From assembly GCA_021495925.1 (NCBI GenBank), contig JAKEKT010000084.1, positions 1-64,000 on the forward strand: a stretch of 64,000 bases of DNA, in the 5' to 3' direction. The translations under genes and the position numbers were made by a program. The DNA is from Diplodia intermedia (lineage: Eukaryota; Ascomycota; Dothideomycetes; Botryosphaeriales; Botryosphaeriaceae). Below are positions 1 to 10,084 of the stretch, piece by piece. Position 1 is the stretch's first letter; each line of letters opens with the position of its first letter. The notes beneath the pieces are model-generated. The model was not told where the DNA came from. It did no database searches and worked only from the letters and a program-made list of their open reading frames with translations.

Positions 1-1
1 T

Positions 2-518
2 GGAGAGCTTGAAGAGGATGGCGCGCAGGGCGAGGAGGATCTCGGGCTTGTATTCGTCCGAGAGGTGGGACTGTCGCGGGGGGCGTTAGTTTCTCTCTCT
101 CGTCGGGGACAAAGTTGGAGTGCGCCGAGGCCGACTACCTACGAGGATCTGGCCGAGATGTATGTACGTCTTTTTTCTCATGTGTTTGCCTTACCCGGCT
201 CTCCATATACATATATATATGCAACGCAGCCGGATCTTTCGAACTGATGCGGACGTTTTTGCAGGTACACAAAGGTTCTTTCGCTCCGCGAGTCCCAGAT
301 GTCGAATTATCTTAACCCGCTTCGTGGGCCGCCTGACTCTTTTGGGTGCCTGCTTCGTCCCGGCATCTACCATCGCCTCGATTTTGTCCATGGGCGGTGA
401 GTACTTGCCCGGAAAGAGCGATTTCTGGATTTACTGGGTCATTTCAATTCCAGTCGTGGCCCTGACCTCGTTCCTACTGTACACCGGAGCAAGGCCGCAG
501 GTTCAAGGGTCTTGGTGA
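2..518 (+). CDS. 3' end of a CorA-like membrane protein (partial)
   Basis: The left edge cuts this gene. A first exon ends at about 170 with a strong GTATGT donor. Splicing to the TTTTTGCAG at 264 gives a continuous reading ending EMYTKVLSLRESQMSNYLN, which resembles the stretch just before the membrane segments in fungal CorA-like proteins. Two hydrophobic segments follow (LTLLGACFVPASTIASIL and WIYWVISIPVVALTSFLLY), but they lie one frame over (codons in phase with position 120). The switch between frames falls around 305-325, and no GT-AG intron fits there. Either the gene has a one-base indel (real or an assembly error) or this is a decayed copy. Family assignment rests on the two-helix C-terminus alone; no GMN motif is visible in this piece. 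Confidence 0.4.
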
Positions 519-1561
519 ACAAGGAGCCAAAGGAGTGCGGAGAGAGAGAGAGAGCCGGTCTGCCACGTCCCCCACTTAAGCAGAAACTTTTGATAAGATG
601 TGCAAGGGAATCGATCAGAAGTGACACGTAAACTGCTACTGTTGTTTGCCAGAACTCTCAGTCAAATGTCTAAACCTTAGTATTGAGCGCTTGATACTGT
701 TTGTTGAATTCAAGTCTTGCGCATACCTGTGTTGCAGTCTTGATGCTGGCGAGGGAAACCGGGGCTTCCAGTAAGGCGAACCCGTGATAACTTGATATCT
801 TTCGACTTGCTTGTTCTTCAGAGTTCTTAACAGATCTTGTCTCAGTGGCTTTAGATAGCTCTGGGCAATTTAATGTTTGGACTTCTAAATTCCTGGTCCA
901 ATGTCTACGATTGTTCCAAAGCCCGTTCTACCATACATGCGTCACCCATCATATATTATAGAATGCATATTTCATCAATTCGTTTTTATCATTACTACCT
1001 TGAGATATTGGGAAGCTTTACGTTTCCAAGCGAAAAACAATATCTTTCCATTCCTTGCATGATTCCCGGAAAGAATGAGAATGCCAAATAAACGGAAATG
1101 TTGCGGGGAAACGCTATAGCAACTCGAAGGCCATAGATATTAGGTATCCCACCCAACGTCCAACGCCCAACGCCCAACGCCGAAGCATGCAAACGTGGAG
1201 CTGACGCAAGCGTCGCTCGACACGACCATTCATACACGAAGAGCTTAGCCGCAGCTCAACGACAAGGGACAGATCCATAGATGAAGGTCTCGATGGGCAA
1301 CCGTGTACCAGATCGCGGCCGCTAATACCGTTATTGTACAGGGGTTTTTTTTTTTTTTGGAGCTTTTGGCTACCTTGAATCACTAGCTAGCACTGCCGCA
1401 ATCGGACATGGCAGCCATCAGCCGAACTCATGGATCACCAAAGCCTATTGGACAGGAGTGGGTCAGTGTGTGTACTCCATAAGCGCTGAATATACTTACA
1501 AGATGAAGTTTGTTTCAGTCAAGCAAGAGATATCCTTTTCATTCGATAGCGGCAATCCACC
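519..1561. other. Intergenic, nothing recognised
   Basis: This stretch separates the CorA-like tail from the 3' end of the C2H2 gene. It holds a short GA run at 541-554, a T run near 1347, and short imperfect CAACGCCC repeats near 1155-1182. No convincing coding frame or RNA gene was seen. Confidence 0.5.
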
Positions 1562-2482
1562 TCAGTTTCTCGACTGCGCCTTACAGGTCGTCATGTGTCG
1601 CTTCGCGCCGTCCTTACGTAAGAATTTGCGGCCGCATTTCTCACATGGATATTGTGTAGCTGTATCCACATGTTTGGTCTGCCGATGGCGTGCCAGATCT
1701 TTGGCGTGCTTGAAACGCGTCATGCAAACCCCTTCGGTGCATACGTATGGACTGTGTGCTGGCAAGTGATTTCTAAAGACAGTGTTAACACTTTTTTTGC
1801 CATTTCAGTTCTGCGTTAGTTGTGACTTACTCCAGACTTCGCTTAGACCCACCCGCCCATGCACATCCCGGCTCTGGACACCTGTAAGGATGCACCGGAA
1901 ACAAGATTGGTATGGACGTATTGCTTGCGGTGAGCTGATTTGGTGGCGTGGAAGGAATGACCGAGGAAATCTGTGAAGCATCTGATTGCGGCAGCACAGA
2001 TTGGGATGCGGCGGACGGAGAAGGACTTGTGATGGTTGGAGGCGTTGACTGTGTGGATGGAGAAGTGCCGGTCTGCTGCGACGGGTAGTCATCTTGTCTG
2101 CTGGGAGTGGCGGAGTTGGAGACCGTCGAGGTAGCAGAGGGCCACAGGGTCTCAGATGCTACAGGCTCTGGTGTATTGCGACCAGTGGTTGGCGGGAACA
2201 GTAGCGGATCTGGGGACCCTGCGGAAAAGGCCGCTTCGAATATTGACTCTTCCTGACAGAGGAGAATGTCCTGCGTGGCGAAACAAACTTCATCTTGGTT
2301 GGTGTCCCAGTGCTGAGAGGCATCAGCTCTTCGACTAGTTAATGAATGATCATGGTAGTAGGCAGGGATTGCGTGTGCGCGAGGCTATCCCCGCGCCGCA
2401 ATCCCGTTTCAATTGTAGTAAAACTGAAGCACTCAGATCGTCAGTCACGGCTAGAACCTCGGGTAAAGCAAGCTACGTACAT
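1562..2482 (-). CDS. C2H2 zinc-finger protein (likely transcription factor), 5' end unsure
   Basis: A continuous minus-strand frame from about 2385 to 1831 encodes a Ser/Thr/Pro-rich region ending HPYRCPEPGCAWAGGSKRSL. A 58-bp intron (1773-1830, GTAAGT donor) splits the first finger, and the second exon (1562-1772) completes it. The three fingers are C-x4-C-x12-H-x3-H, C-x4-C-x12-H-x4-H and C-x2-C-x12-H-x3-C, placed at the very C-terminus. This is the pattern of fungal DNA-binding regulators, with a disordered N-terminal region that could activate or repress. The long exon has no in-frame ATG. A workable start is ATG at 2482-2480, two codons and then a 164-bp intron (2313-2476) entering at HWDTNQDEVC; its GTAGCT donor is weak. 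A TATA-like box at 2567-2575 supports transcription starting near 2540. The target genes are unknown. Confidence 0.8.
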
Positions 2483-2566
2483 TTGTGTGATTGCTGGATT
2501 TTGAAGTTTGTTGCTGGCAGATGAGGAAGAGAAGGGGATCCGGTCGGGGCTTGAGCTTCTGAATCA

Positions 2567-2575
2567 CCCTTTTAT
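2567..2575 (-). promoter_or_regulatory. TATA-like box for the C2H2 gene
   Basis: The minus strand reads ATAAAAGGG here, about 90 bases upstream of the proposed start codon of the C2H2 gene. The nearest CCAAT-type element lies 40-55 bases further upstream. Confidence 0.45.
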
Positions 2576-2617
2576 GCGTTATGAATGCGCAGCGCCAGCG
2601 CCCGTCACTCCAATGTG

Positions 2618-3114
2618 ATTGGTGGCCACGTCTATATCCTCAGCCACAATGGCGCCTAAGCCTTGCTGTTCCGCATATGTTGTGCAACGTCAGATGCCCA
2701 AGGCCCATTGGTGGTCACGTTAAACCTGAAAATAATTTGAACTTTGGTGTTTCAGACGGGAGAAAACCACGGCAAGGTTCGGTCTATGTAGGATTGCTCT
2801 TGAAATACTTGTATGTGCAGTACAACCGCTTGCTTATAAGGTTGATAGGACCGTCCGTTGCTCATTAGCAGCTAGAAAAACACGATGTATTCAAGGAGAA
2901 GATGAACGAACGACTGAGGAAAAAAAGATCTAGACTTGATTCAAGCGTGTCTAAGATTCTCGCCTTCCTGCGATCAACGAGGCTGATGCAGCTGAAAAAC
3001 ATCGGAGGGATCGGCATTTTGTGAGGCTGAAGGAACGGCAAGGCTGTTGTTTGAGGCCAGCACTATAATCCAATCAATCCACACTTGCCCTTTCCCCCTT
3101 ATTGGTGGCCACAT
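2618..3114 (-). promoter_or_regulatory. Three copies of a CCAAT-type motif upstream of the C2H2 gene
   Basis: On the plus strand ATTGGTGGYCACRT occurs at 2618-2631, 2707-2720 and 3101-3114. Read toward the C2H2 gene it is AYGTGRCCACCAAT, a CCAAT box joined to a GTGGCCAC-like half-palindrome. The first copy also sits in a CCAAT-GTG-ATTGG inverted pair (2610-2622). All three have the same orientation. CCAAT boxes bind the Hap/CBC complex in fungi; the extra CAC-containing half is unassigned. Confidence 0.5.
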
Positions 3115-3299
3115 CGAGCATTTCCCAATGAGGGCTCCACCGCAGCCGACCCATCATTCACAAATTACATACATACATCCCATAAACGACCACCAAAACA
3201 AGATCAACAACACATAATTGTACATACAAGGCTCAAGATATTCACAAAACAAACACCTCCACCCATCATCCCAAACACCCACCCACCCACCCACCCACA
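2632..3299. other. Intergenic between C2H2 promoter and ProRS 3' end
   Basis: Apart from motif copies two and three there is a CCCA repeat run near 3277-3298 just downstream of the synthetase stop. No gene was seen. This stretch must hold the upstream part of the C2H2 promoter and the 3' UTR of the synthetase. Confidence 0.5.
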
Positions 3300-5155
3300 C
3301 TACAACCTCCCCAACAACTCCGCCACAAAATCCCCCAACTTCTCCACCACCACATCCTCCCTGACGCCCAGCCGTCTACACTGCACCTCGACCTTCCGCC
3401 TCTCCCTCCACGCCTTCCCCAGCACGACCACGACACTAACGCCCACCAGATCCGCATCGCCCAGCTTCCACCCCAAGCCCAGCCCAACACGATCATCCAG
3501 GACGGCATCCACGCCTCCCAGCACCAGACCATCATACACCTTCTCCGGTTCCCCCTTGGCGACGACCTTTTCGCCGGCGGGCACGATGACGACCTCGAAC
3601 GGGGCGACGACCCGCGGCCAGTTGAGCCCCTTGGCGTCGGCCAGGGCGTCGGCGACGGCGGCCAGCATGCGCGACACGCCGATGCCGTGGCAGCCCATGT
3701 GGACGAGGGATGGGCGGCCGGATGGGTCCTGGACGGCGAGGGCGAGCGGCGCGCTGTAGCGGGTGCCGAGGTGGAAGGTGTGGCCGACCTCGACGGCGCG
3801 GTGGGCGGCGACGCGGCCGGAGGCGCAGGCCGGGCAGGGCGAGCCGTGTTGGAGGGCGCGGAGGCTGGTGTATTTGGCGGTGGCGGCGTCGCCGGTGAGG
3901 TAGTGGAATGTGGTGGGGGCGGCGTCGCCGGTGAGGTAGTGGAATGTGGTGGGGGCGTCGTCGGGGATGGTCTGCTCGAAGGCGAGCTGGTGGCGGAAGG
4001 CGTGGATGTTGGCGTCGGCGAGGACGAGGCGCGTCTTGGCCGCGCCGTCCCAGAGCTGTTCGGGGGTGACGCCCGAGGTTTCGTCGATGGAGGTGTCGAG
4101 TTCTGGGGAGAGCGATTTGACGGCGTGCAGGTTGATGCGGTCGGCGGGTTCGGACGGCTGGTCGGACGGTGGGAGCATGGCGTGGGCTTCGACCAGCGTT
4201 AACCTGTCCTTGCTGATGCCCTTCCATACGATGATTGGGCCGGGTTGGTTGTCTTCGGGGGTGAGGTGGAGGTCGCAGGGTTGGGCTACCTCCTCATTGG
4301 CGGTGTAGTCGCATGCGTCGCACTGGAAGACGGTGTCCTCCCCTTTTGCGGAGATGAAGTGATATTCGTGGCTGGTGTCTCCGCCTATGGATCCCGAGTC
4401 TGCGTCTGCCACCAGGTAGGGAAGCTTCAAGTCGGCTAGGATGTTCACGTAGGCTTGCCTGACGCTCTTGTAAGTCTCCAGAGCCTCGCTTTCCAGATGG
4501 TCAAAGGTGTAGAGATCCTTCATGAGGAACTCCTTTGCGCGGAGCAATCCCTGCCTTGGACGAAGCTCATCACGGTATTTTCTCGAAACCTGATACAAGC
4601 GTAGAGGCAGTTCTTTGTAGCTCTTTACAGTATTGCGGACGAGCTCGGTGATTTCTTCTTCATGAGTAGGGCCTAGCAGGAGCCCGGAGTTAGATCTGTC
4701 CTTGAGTCGAAGGAGCTCCTTGCCCTCCAGCCGACCAGTGCGTTCCCACAGCTCTTCCGACGAGATGGACGACAGCGAGACTTTGGAGGCGCCGATGCTG
4801 CGCATGTGCTTGTCGATCAAATGTTCAAACTTTTCTTGCACCCGCAGGCCGAGCGGGAGCATGTGGAAAATACCAGAGTGGGCTTGTCGGAGGAAGCCAG
4901 CGCGGACCAGCAGCGCATGGGTATCTTTACCCTCGCCATCCTTGGGGGTGATGCCGCCGGTCGGAACCCAGAAACTGGACAGCCGGTTCCGCTCGTCATT
5001 CTGGCTGTCATCAGCAGGGAATGCCACCGCAGACATGTTCTCACAAGCTTACGCAGAAGTAGCGAACGGATATCCATGGCCGGGACGAAGTAGACGAAGC
5101 GAGAAGACGCCGCGGAGAGAGGCGTTGAAAAGACTGTACAAGCATATGGTTGCAC
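3300..5155 (-). CDS. Mitochondrial prolyl-tRNA synthetase (bacterial type)
   Basis: This class II enzyme charges mitochondrial tRNA-Pro with proline, like yeast Aim10 and human PARS2. The N-terminal catalytic region includes the motif 2 stretch KYRDELRPRQGLLRAKEF. Motif 3 is GCHGIGVSRML, and an anticodon-binding domain ends the protein. The frame from ATG at 5036 gives 578 aa but begins MSAVAFPADD with no obvious targeting peptide. A better model starts upstream (ATG at 5155 or 5077; MDIRSLLLRKL is Arg/Leu-rich) and removes a 44-bp intron, 5001-5044 (GTGAGA donor, CTGATGAC branch, CCAG acceptor), joining in phase to NDERNRLSSFWVP. In that model the 5036 ATG lies inside the intron. Twelve residues, APTTFHYLTGDA, occur twice in tandem, encoded by two identical 36-bp units. 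The gene is divergent from uL10m, also a mitochondrial translation gene. Confidence 0.93.
3885..3956 (-). repeat. Exact 2 x 36 bp tandem duplication inside the ProRS gene
   Basis: Bases 3885-3920 and 3921-3956 are identical and directly adjacent. The unit is twelve codons, so the frame is kept. It lies between the editing/insertion region and motif 3. Confidence 0.95.
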
Positions 5156-5450
5156 GCGAAGGCGGACCCAACAAAACGGGTATCACAGAGGTCGACGACG
5201 AACGAAATCGAAAACGGCGCGAAGATGATTGGAGGAGAGGCGGGAGTGCGGAGGATGGATGCTTGGTCGCCATCAACCTCAGCCGAAGATGGGCCGCGTG
5301 CTTAGCGTCGATCCAACAATTTGATGCTGCGGGAGTCCGCGAGCTCCTCCGCACCGCACGAGTCCCCATCGACCGTCAGCTCTGCCCAATTGGCCTGTCT
5401 CCAGCACTGCCGACAGTCCAAGACGTCGCCCGGACCCCCAGCCGCCCGCC
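5156..5450. promoter_or_regulatory. Bidirectional promoter of ProRS and uL10m
   Basis: About 300 bases or fewer separate the divergent starts of two mitochondrial translation genes. A palindromic CCAATTGG at 5386-5393 presents a CCAAT box to both strands, about 60 bases upstream of the uL10m ATG. Co-expression is an inference. Confidence 0.55.
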
Positions 5451-6536
5451 ATGCCTCCCAGAATACGGCTGCCGTCGTCAACACCATCGCCCGTCGTCCG
5501 CGTCCGCACCTACAACCACGCCGCCCGTCTCGCAACACAGCAGTCGTCGCAATGCCGGGCCTACGCCAGCCTGGCCACCACCCCGGCACCCTCGCTTGAC
5601 CAGGCCACGCGCGGCACCGCCCCCATCGCCCGCCACCCGCCGACCCAGCCGCCGTCCTACAAGCCGGCCGAGTTCCGCAAGTCGCAGCTGCTGCGCCAGT
5701 ACGCGTCGCTGCTGCGCTCGACGCCGCTGACGCTGCTCTTCCAGCACAACAACCTGCGCGCCGTCGAGTGGACCGGCATCCGGCGCGAGCTGGCCAAGGC
5801 CCTGCGCAAGGTCGACGACGACCTGGCCGCCGGCGGCACCCCCTCGGCCCTGCCCGCCTCCTCGATCAAGGTCCACACGGTGCAGACGGGCGTCTTCCGC
5901 GCCGCGCTGCGCGTCGTCGAGTTCTACGACCCGCAGCGCGCCGCCGACGACCTCCAGCAGCACACGACGCCGCCGCCCGCCTCGCCCGCCACGCAGAGCA
6001 GCAAGCAACTCCCCGCATCCGACGCCGACCACACGCACACGCTGTCGGCGCGCGCGCACGCCGTCGCCGCCGACCGCGGCCGCAAGCACGAGCTCGAGGT
6101 GCTGCTGTCGGGCCCGGTCGCGCTCGTCACGTTCCCCGTCGTCACGCCGCAGCACCTCGCCGCCGCGCTGTGCGTCCTCGCGCCGCGCGCGCCCGACTTC
6201 CCCGCGCCCCGCCGCAAGGCCAACCCCGAGTACCACGAGCCCGCCGTGCAGGCCGGCCTGCAGAAGCTGATGCTGCTGGGCGCCCGCGTCGAGGGCGAGG
6301 TGTTTGACGGCGAGGGCGCGCGCTGGGTCGGTGGTATTAAGGGCGGCTTGGACGGGTTGCGCGCCCAGCTCGTCGCTATGCTGCAGGGTGCTGGGGCGCA
6401 GCTTGCGAATGTGCTGGAGGGCGCGGGCAGGAGCTTGTATTTCACTGTTGAGAGCAGGAGGTTGGATATGGAGGAGAAGGAGAACCCGAAGGAGGAGGGG
6501 AAGCCCGAGGAGAAGAAGGAGGAGGGCGGTCAATAG
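5451..6536 (+). CDS. Mitochondrial large ribosomal subunit protein uL10m
   Basis: A single exon encodes 361 aa. The first 45 residues are rich in Arg, Ser and Ala and lack acidic residues, as expected of a mitochondrial presequence. The body has the uL10 pattern: FRKSQLLRQYASLLRSTPLTLLFQHNN, a region around VHTVQTGVFRAALRV, then SGPVALVTFPVVTPQHLAAAL. The protein would form the base of the mitoribosomal stalk (yeast Mrpl11). The C-terminus ends in a charged Lys/Glu tail (about residues 340-361) and a low-complexity TPPPASPATQ insert lies near residue 180. The DNA is extremely GC-rich at third positions, which creates long spurious frames on the other strand. Confidence 0.9.
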   Translation: MPPRIRLPSSTPSPVVRVRTYNHAARLATQQSSQCRAYASLATTPAPSLDQATRGTAPIARHPPTQPPSYKPAEFRKSQLLRQYASLLRSTPLTLLFQHNNLRAVEWTGIRRELAKALRKVDDDLAAGGTPSALPASSIKVHTVQTGVFRAALRVVEFYDPQRAADDLQQHTTPPPASPATQSSKQLPASDADHTHTLSARAHAVAADRGRKHELEVLLSGPVALVTFPVVTPQHLAAALCVLAPRAPDFPAPRRKANPEYHEPAVQAGLQKLMLLGARVEGEVFDGEGARWVGGIKGGLDGLRAQLVAMLQGAGAQLANVLEGAGRSLYFTVESRRLDMEEKENPKEEGKPEEKKEEGGQ

Positions 6537-6818
6537 AGGAAGGTTCCTTTTGGATTGTATGATACAGATTAAAAAAAAAAATAGACATGTTGCTTCGAGA
6601 TGGGCGAGGAGAAATCTATCAGGTCTACATAGCCGTGGGACACAAGGAATGTACAAACGAAGCAGGCAGCGGAGAGCGGCCACAGAGACGCTCGTGCTAT
6701 GTAAGCAGTAGTCCGTCCCATCATGTCCGACCCCAATGTAAAAAGCATACACCCATACACCCATACACGAAAAAACAAGAACCAACCGTCGCGAAAGAAC
6801 CCCCGAGTCGCGGCATCA

Positions 6819-7777
6819 TCATAACCTGCTGCCCTTCTTCCCCCCTCCCCCCAACTTCTCCACCTCCTCCCTGAGCACCGCCCTCAGCTCCCCCGCCAAC
6901 CGCGCCGCCTCGTCGTCGTCCAGGTCCTCGCGCTGGCCGCGGCCGAACATGGTCCAGCTCTTGTTCTGCAGCTCCGGCATGCGCGGCGGGCGCGGGATGA
7001 TGTGGAAGTGGACGTGCGGGACGACTTGGGCTGCTCTTGCGCCTGGGACGAAGTAAAAGAGAGCGGGTGAAGAGTCAGTAAGTTAGGTAGGTAGGTTGGT
7101 TGGTTGGGTGGGGAAGGGAATCCACCGACCGTTGTTCTGAACGATGTTGTAGTCCGTGACGCCAGTGACGCGGGAGACGGTTTTGGCGAGGAGGGGGAGC
7201 CAGAATCCTGCGGGGCGGCGGCGGTGGTGGTCGTGTCAGCCTTTCTGTTTCTCCCCGGGGCGCGAGAGAGGGGGCGGTAGGTGGTAAAGTTTGATGGAAG
7301 GAGTCCACTTTCGTCCCATCTGGCAAGCTGCAAGTCGCCACCAACTTGACCATCATCACCCGGCACCCATCACACGACAACAAAACCCAAGAGACGTCAC
7401 AAAGCCACAGACGCTCCGCCCCGACACCAAGATAAAAGGGCGAAGAGACCGGGGGGAAAAAACTCACCAACATCCTTCCCTTCCGCCCCCTGCACATCCT
7501 GAAGCTTCCCTCTATGCTCCCTTGTCGTGACCAGCAGATGGCCCCTCGTCATGGGCAGGATGTCCAAAAAGGCCAGCACGCGCGGCGCCGACAGGACGAG
7601 GTAGGCCGCGGGGTCGACGCGCGCCGGGTCCATGGCAGTGGGTATGCTCGCGAGTATCGAATCATCATCTTCTCCTTCCTCGTCTCCGTTCTGAGGAGGA
7701 GGAGGATAGGCGGTGGAGATGTTGCAGAAAGGGCATGCTTCGGGATAGCGCTCTGTGATCTCCTTTGATTCGACCAT
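6819..7777 (-). CDS. HIT-family nucleotide hydrolase
   Basis: Three exons, 7468-7777, 7130-7207 and 6819-7042, join with conserved phases to give 203 aa. The introns are 7208-7467 (GTGAGT donor) and 7043-7129 (GTCGGT donor). The product has an early CPFC pair, then the HIT core: AYLVLSAPRVLAFLDILPMT, GFWLPLLAKTVSRVTGVTDY, NIVQNNGARAAQVVPHVHFH and the catalytic HVHFHII triad motif. Such proteins hydrolyse nucleotide phosphoramidates or related nucleotides (yeast Hnt1 type). An acidic insert (GDEEGEDDD) separates the Cys pair from the core. The C-terminal tail is Lys/Glu-rich and ends KKGSRL. The gene converges with uL10m, with about 280 bases between the stops. Confidence 0.88.
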
Positions 7778-10084
7778 GGCTCTTTCTCTTTCTTGTCTCT
7801 CTTGGGATCTTCTTTCCTTATTTGGCTACCAGCGCTCAGGCTCGCCTCTCTTGCGCACTTGTTGACCCGTTTTCCTCTTCCTCTTCCTCTTATTCTTCTT
7901 TGTCGTCGTCCTCAATATGCAGTGGCCCTGTTCCCAAGCTCTTTCCGGTACCCTGCTCTTCTCCACACTGCTACGAGTCACAGCAGCAGCAGCAGCAGCA
8001 GCAGCAGTAGCACCAGCCGTAGCACTCCGCCAAGAAGCTGCACAAGCCCGACGACGTCAACCGCACCAAGCGTCGAAAGCCGCAGGACGAGATGGATGAT
8101 GCACTGCCGGTCGCTCCACTCACTCACACACACACAGTCTCTCTCTCAACCAATCAAACCAAGCAACCGCCGATCCTCCCAACTTCAAACCAGTAGTAGT
8201 CAGCCAGTAGTCAGCAGCTCCGTAAACCAGGAAACCCCAGCGAATAGCAGTGGGTGTAACCAAAAAAGCCGCCACGCACGTCTTCCCCTCTCCACTCTCC
8301 CGCCTTTCCCCAGAAAAGGCAAACTGTAAACAAAAAAACAGCAAACAACAAACAATGTTGACCCCGCTTTTTTACCACGCACCCTTGTCTAAGATGAAAA
8401 GAGGGGGGAGGGAGGACGGGATGAAACGAGTCTGGAACCTGACGATCATTAGAAGAGGTGAAATAAGACAACGAAAAAAACGGTCAGAAGACGGGCCGGT
8501 CAAGGACCGTTGCCGGGACAGCGGCGGGCAAAGACGAGGTCTCGGCAAGGGTGGGGGTGAGGTGAGAGGGAGAATTACCACTTCCAGTCTCGATGAAAAG
8601 AAACAAAGAAGCCAGGGGGAAGAAAAAAAAGAACAGAGAGGCGCGGCTGGAGACACCCGATCGATGGTGAAGGACGCTTCCGCGCTTTGCGTCGCTTTTC
8701 CCCCGCGAAGTTTGACGCGCGGGTACTTTTTGACCCCGATGAGGGAGGGGGAATTAAAACACCAGTAGTAGCTTCGTCGTCAGGGGGGAGAAGAAAAAAA
8801 AAAACAGCAACGACGTCGGAGGTTGTCAAAGAGAGCAGCAGCAGCAGCCAAAAGTGGGGGTGGGAACACAGGCGCGCGCGCACTATCTACACACTACCAA
8901 CTACTACTAAATCCAAGATCCTGCTTTTCGGTGGCGGCTTGCACTTCTTTCCCTCGATGAGTTTAACGCCTTTAAGCCACTGATGACCGACTTACCCCTC
9001 CTTCCACAATGATCCCGCGCGCACGAGGTCGAAAAAGGTCAACAAGTCTGGGTCTGTCTTTCCGTCTGTCTGTCTCGCTTTGTTTACCTTTGATGATCCC
9101 GGATGACGTTGCTGACGCGGGATACTCGCGACCGCGTCTCGCATTGTTTACCCATACAAAGTTGCCTATATATATACCCTTGCTGCGCATAAGTAAGGCC
9201 GGGGCTCAGGGTTTGCGCGCGTGCGCGTGCGCGTGTGTGGTGGGTGTGCCGTTGTGCTATGTATGCAAGCGAGACGCGAGCGAACGAGTTTCGTGTACGT
9301 GAGGCGTTCGTGACGCGCTCGCGAGGCCAAGAAGGGTGACATTGTTCCCCTGCCGAGGCGCGCGTGCGTGCGTGCTGCAATCGGAAAATGGGGTCCAGCA
9401 GCTGAACAATGGGGCTGGGGCCGTCGGTTGTAATGCCATCTACTCCTTCTCCAAGCTCAACAATACAGCGTTGAAGAATGAGTCAAGGTTGAGCAGTTTC
9501 AATTGGTTCAGTAAAAAGAAAGAGTCGTATCGTCATGCTTCCCTGCCATTGCTGTCGGCGGGAAAGCGGAGCACCTGGTTATCCACACCATCACCACCAC
9601 CACCACCATCCGTCGTAGAACATAGCACAACCGAAATCAAAATCCATCCGCATCTCGCCGGAGCCGAAAGCCCAAGAACACCCGTGCATAATACAAATCC
9701 CAAGAAAGAAGTTCCCCATTTCAGTAAAAAAGTTTACATGACCCACAGCCGGCCAGCAAGCAATGTTGCCTCCCACCCATACCCGTTCTAGACTAGAAAG
9801 AGGTATTAAGTCTAACAAAGGTAACCATTGCTATGAATGACCACCAATGTTTTGCCTGCTCGCCGCTGAGATCTACCGCAGACATAGCCAGAACGGGTTT
9901 TTATCCAGAGAATAAAGAGCAGCCGGTATTGCGCCCCGTAATTACGCCCGCCAGCCCCCTGCATGAAGAGAATAAACAAGGCAGACCCTTCCCGATCCGT
10001 TACGCCGCTGATGAATAGAAGTAGCCACAATGCGTCACCCGCACCACCGGGTTGTTGCGTGTTCGTCCAAGGTCATGAGTCCCA
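7778..10084. other. Long intergenic interval with simple repeats
   Basis: This covers the promoter of the HIT gene and the 3' side of cyclin B. It contains a CAG run (7981-8007), pyrimidine-rich tracts, a GT/GC alternating tract (9218-9245), a TATATATA stretch (9166-9176) and a CACCAC run near 9590-9607. Open frames here are low-complexity and have no recognisable domain. A short non-coding RNA driven from the TATA stretch cannot be excluded. Confidence 0.5.
7981..8007. repeat. (CAG)9 microsatellite
   Basis: Nine consecutive CAG units lie upstream of the HIT-family gene, in sequence with no supported coding function. Confidence 0.9.

Noticed and set aside
5478..6785. 435-codon minus-strand frame opposite uL10m
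   Set aside because: It is the antisense shadow of a GC3-rich gene, with an Arg/Gly/Val-biased composition and no domain.
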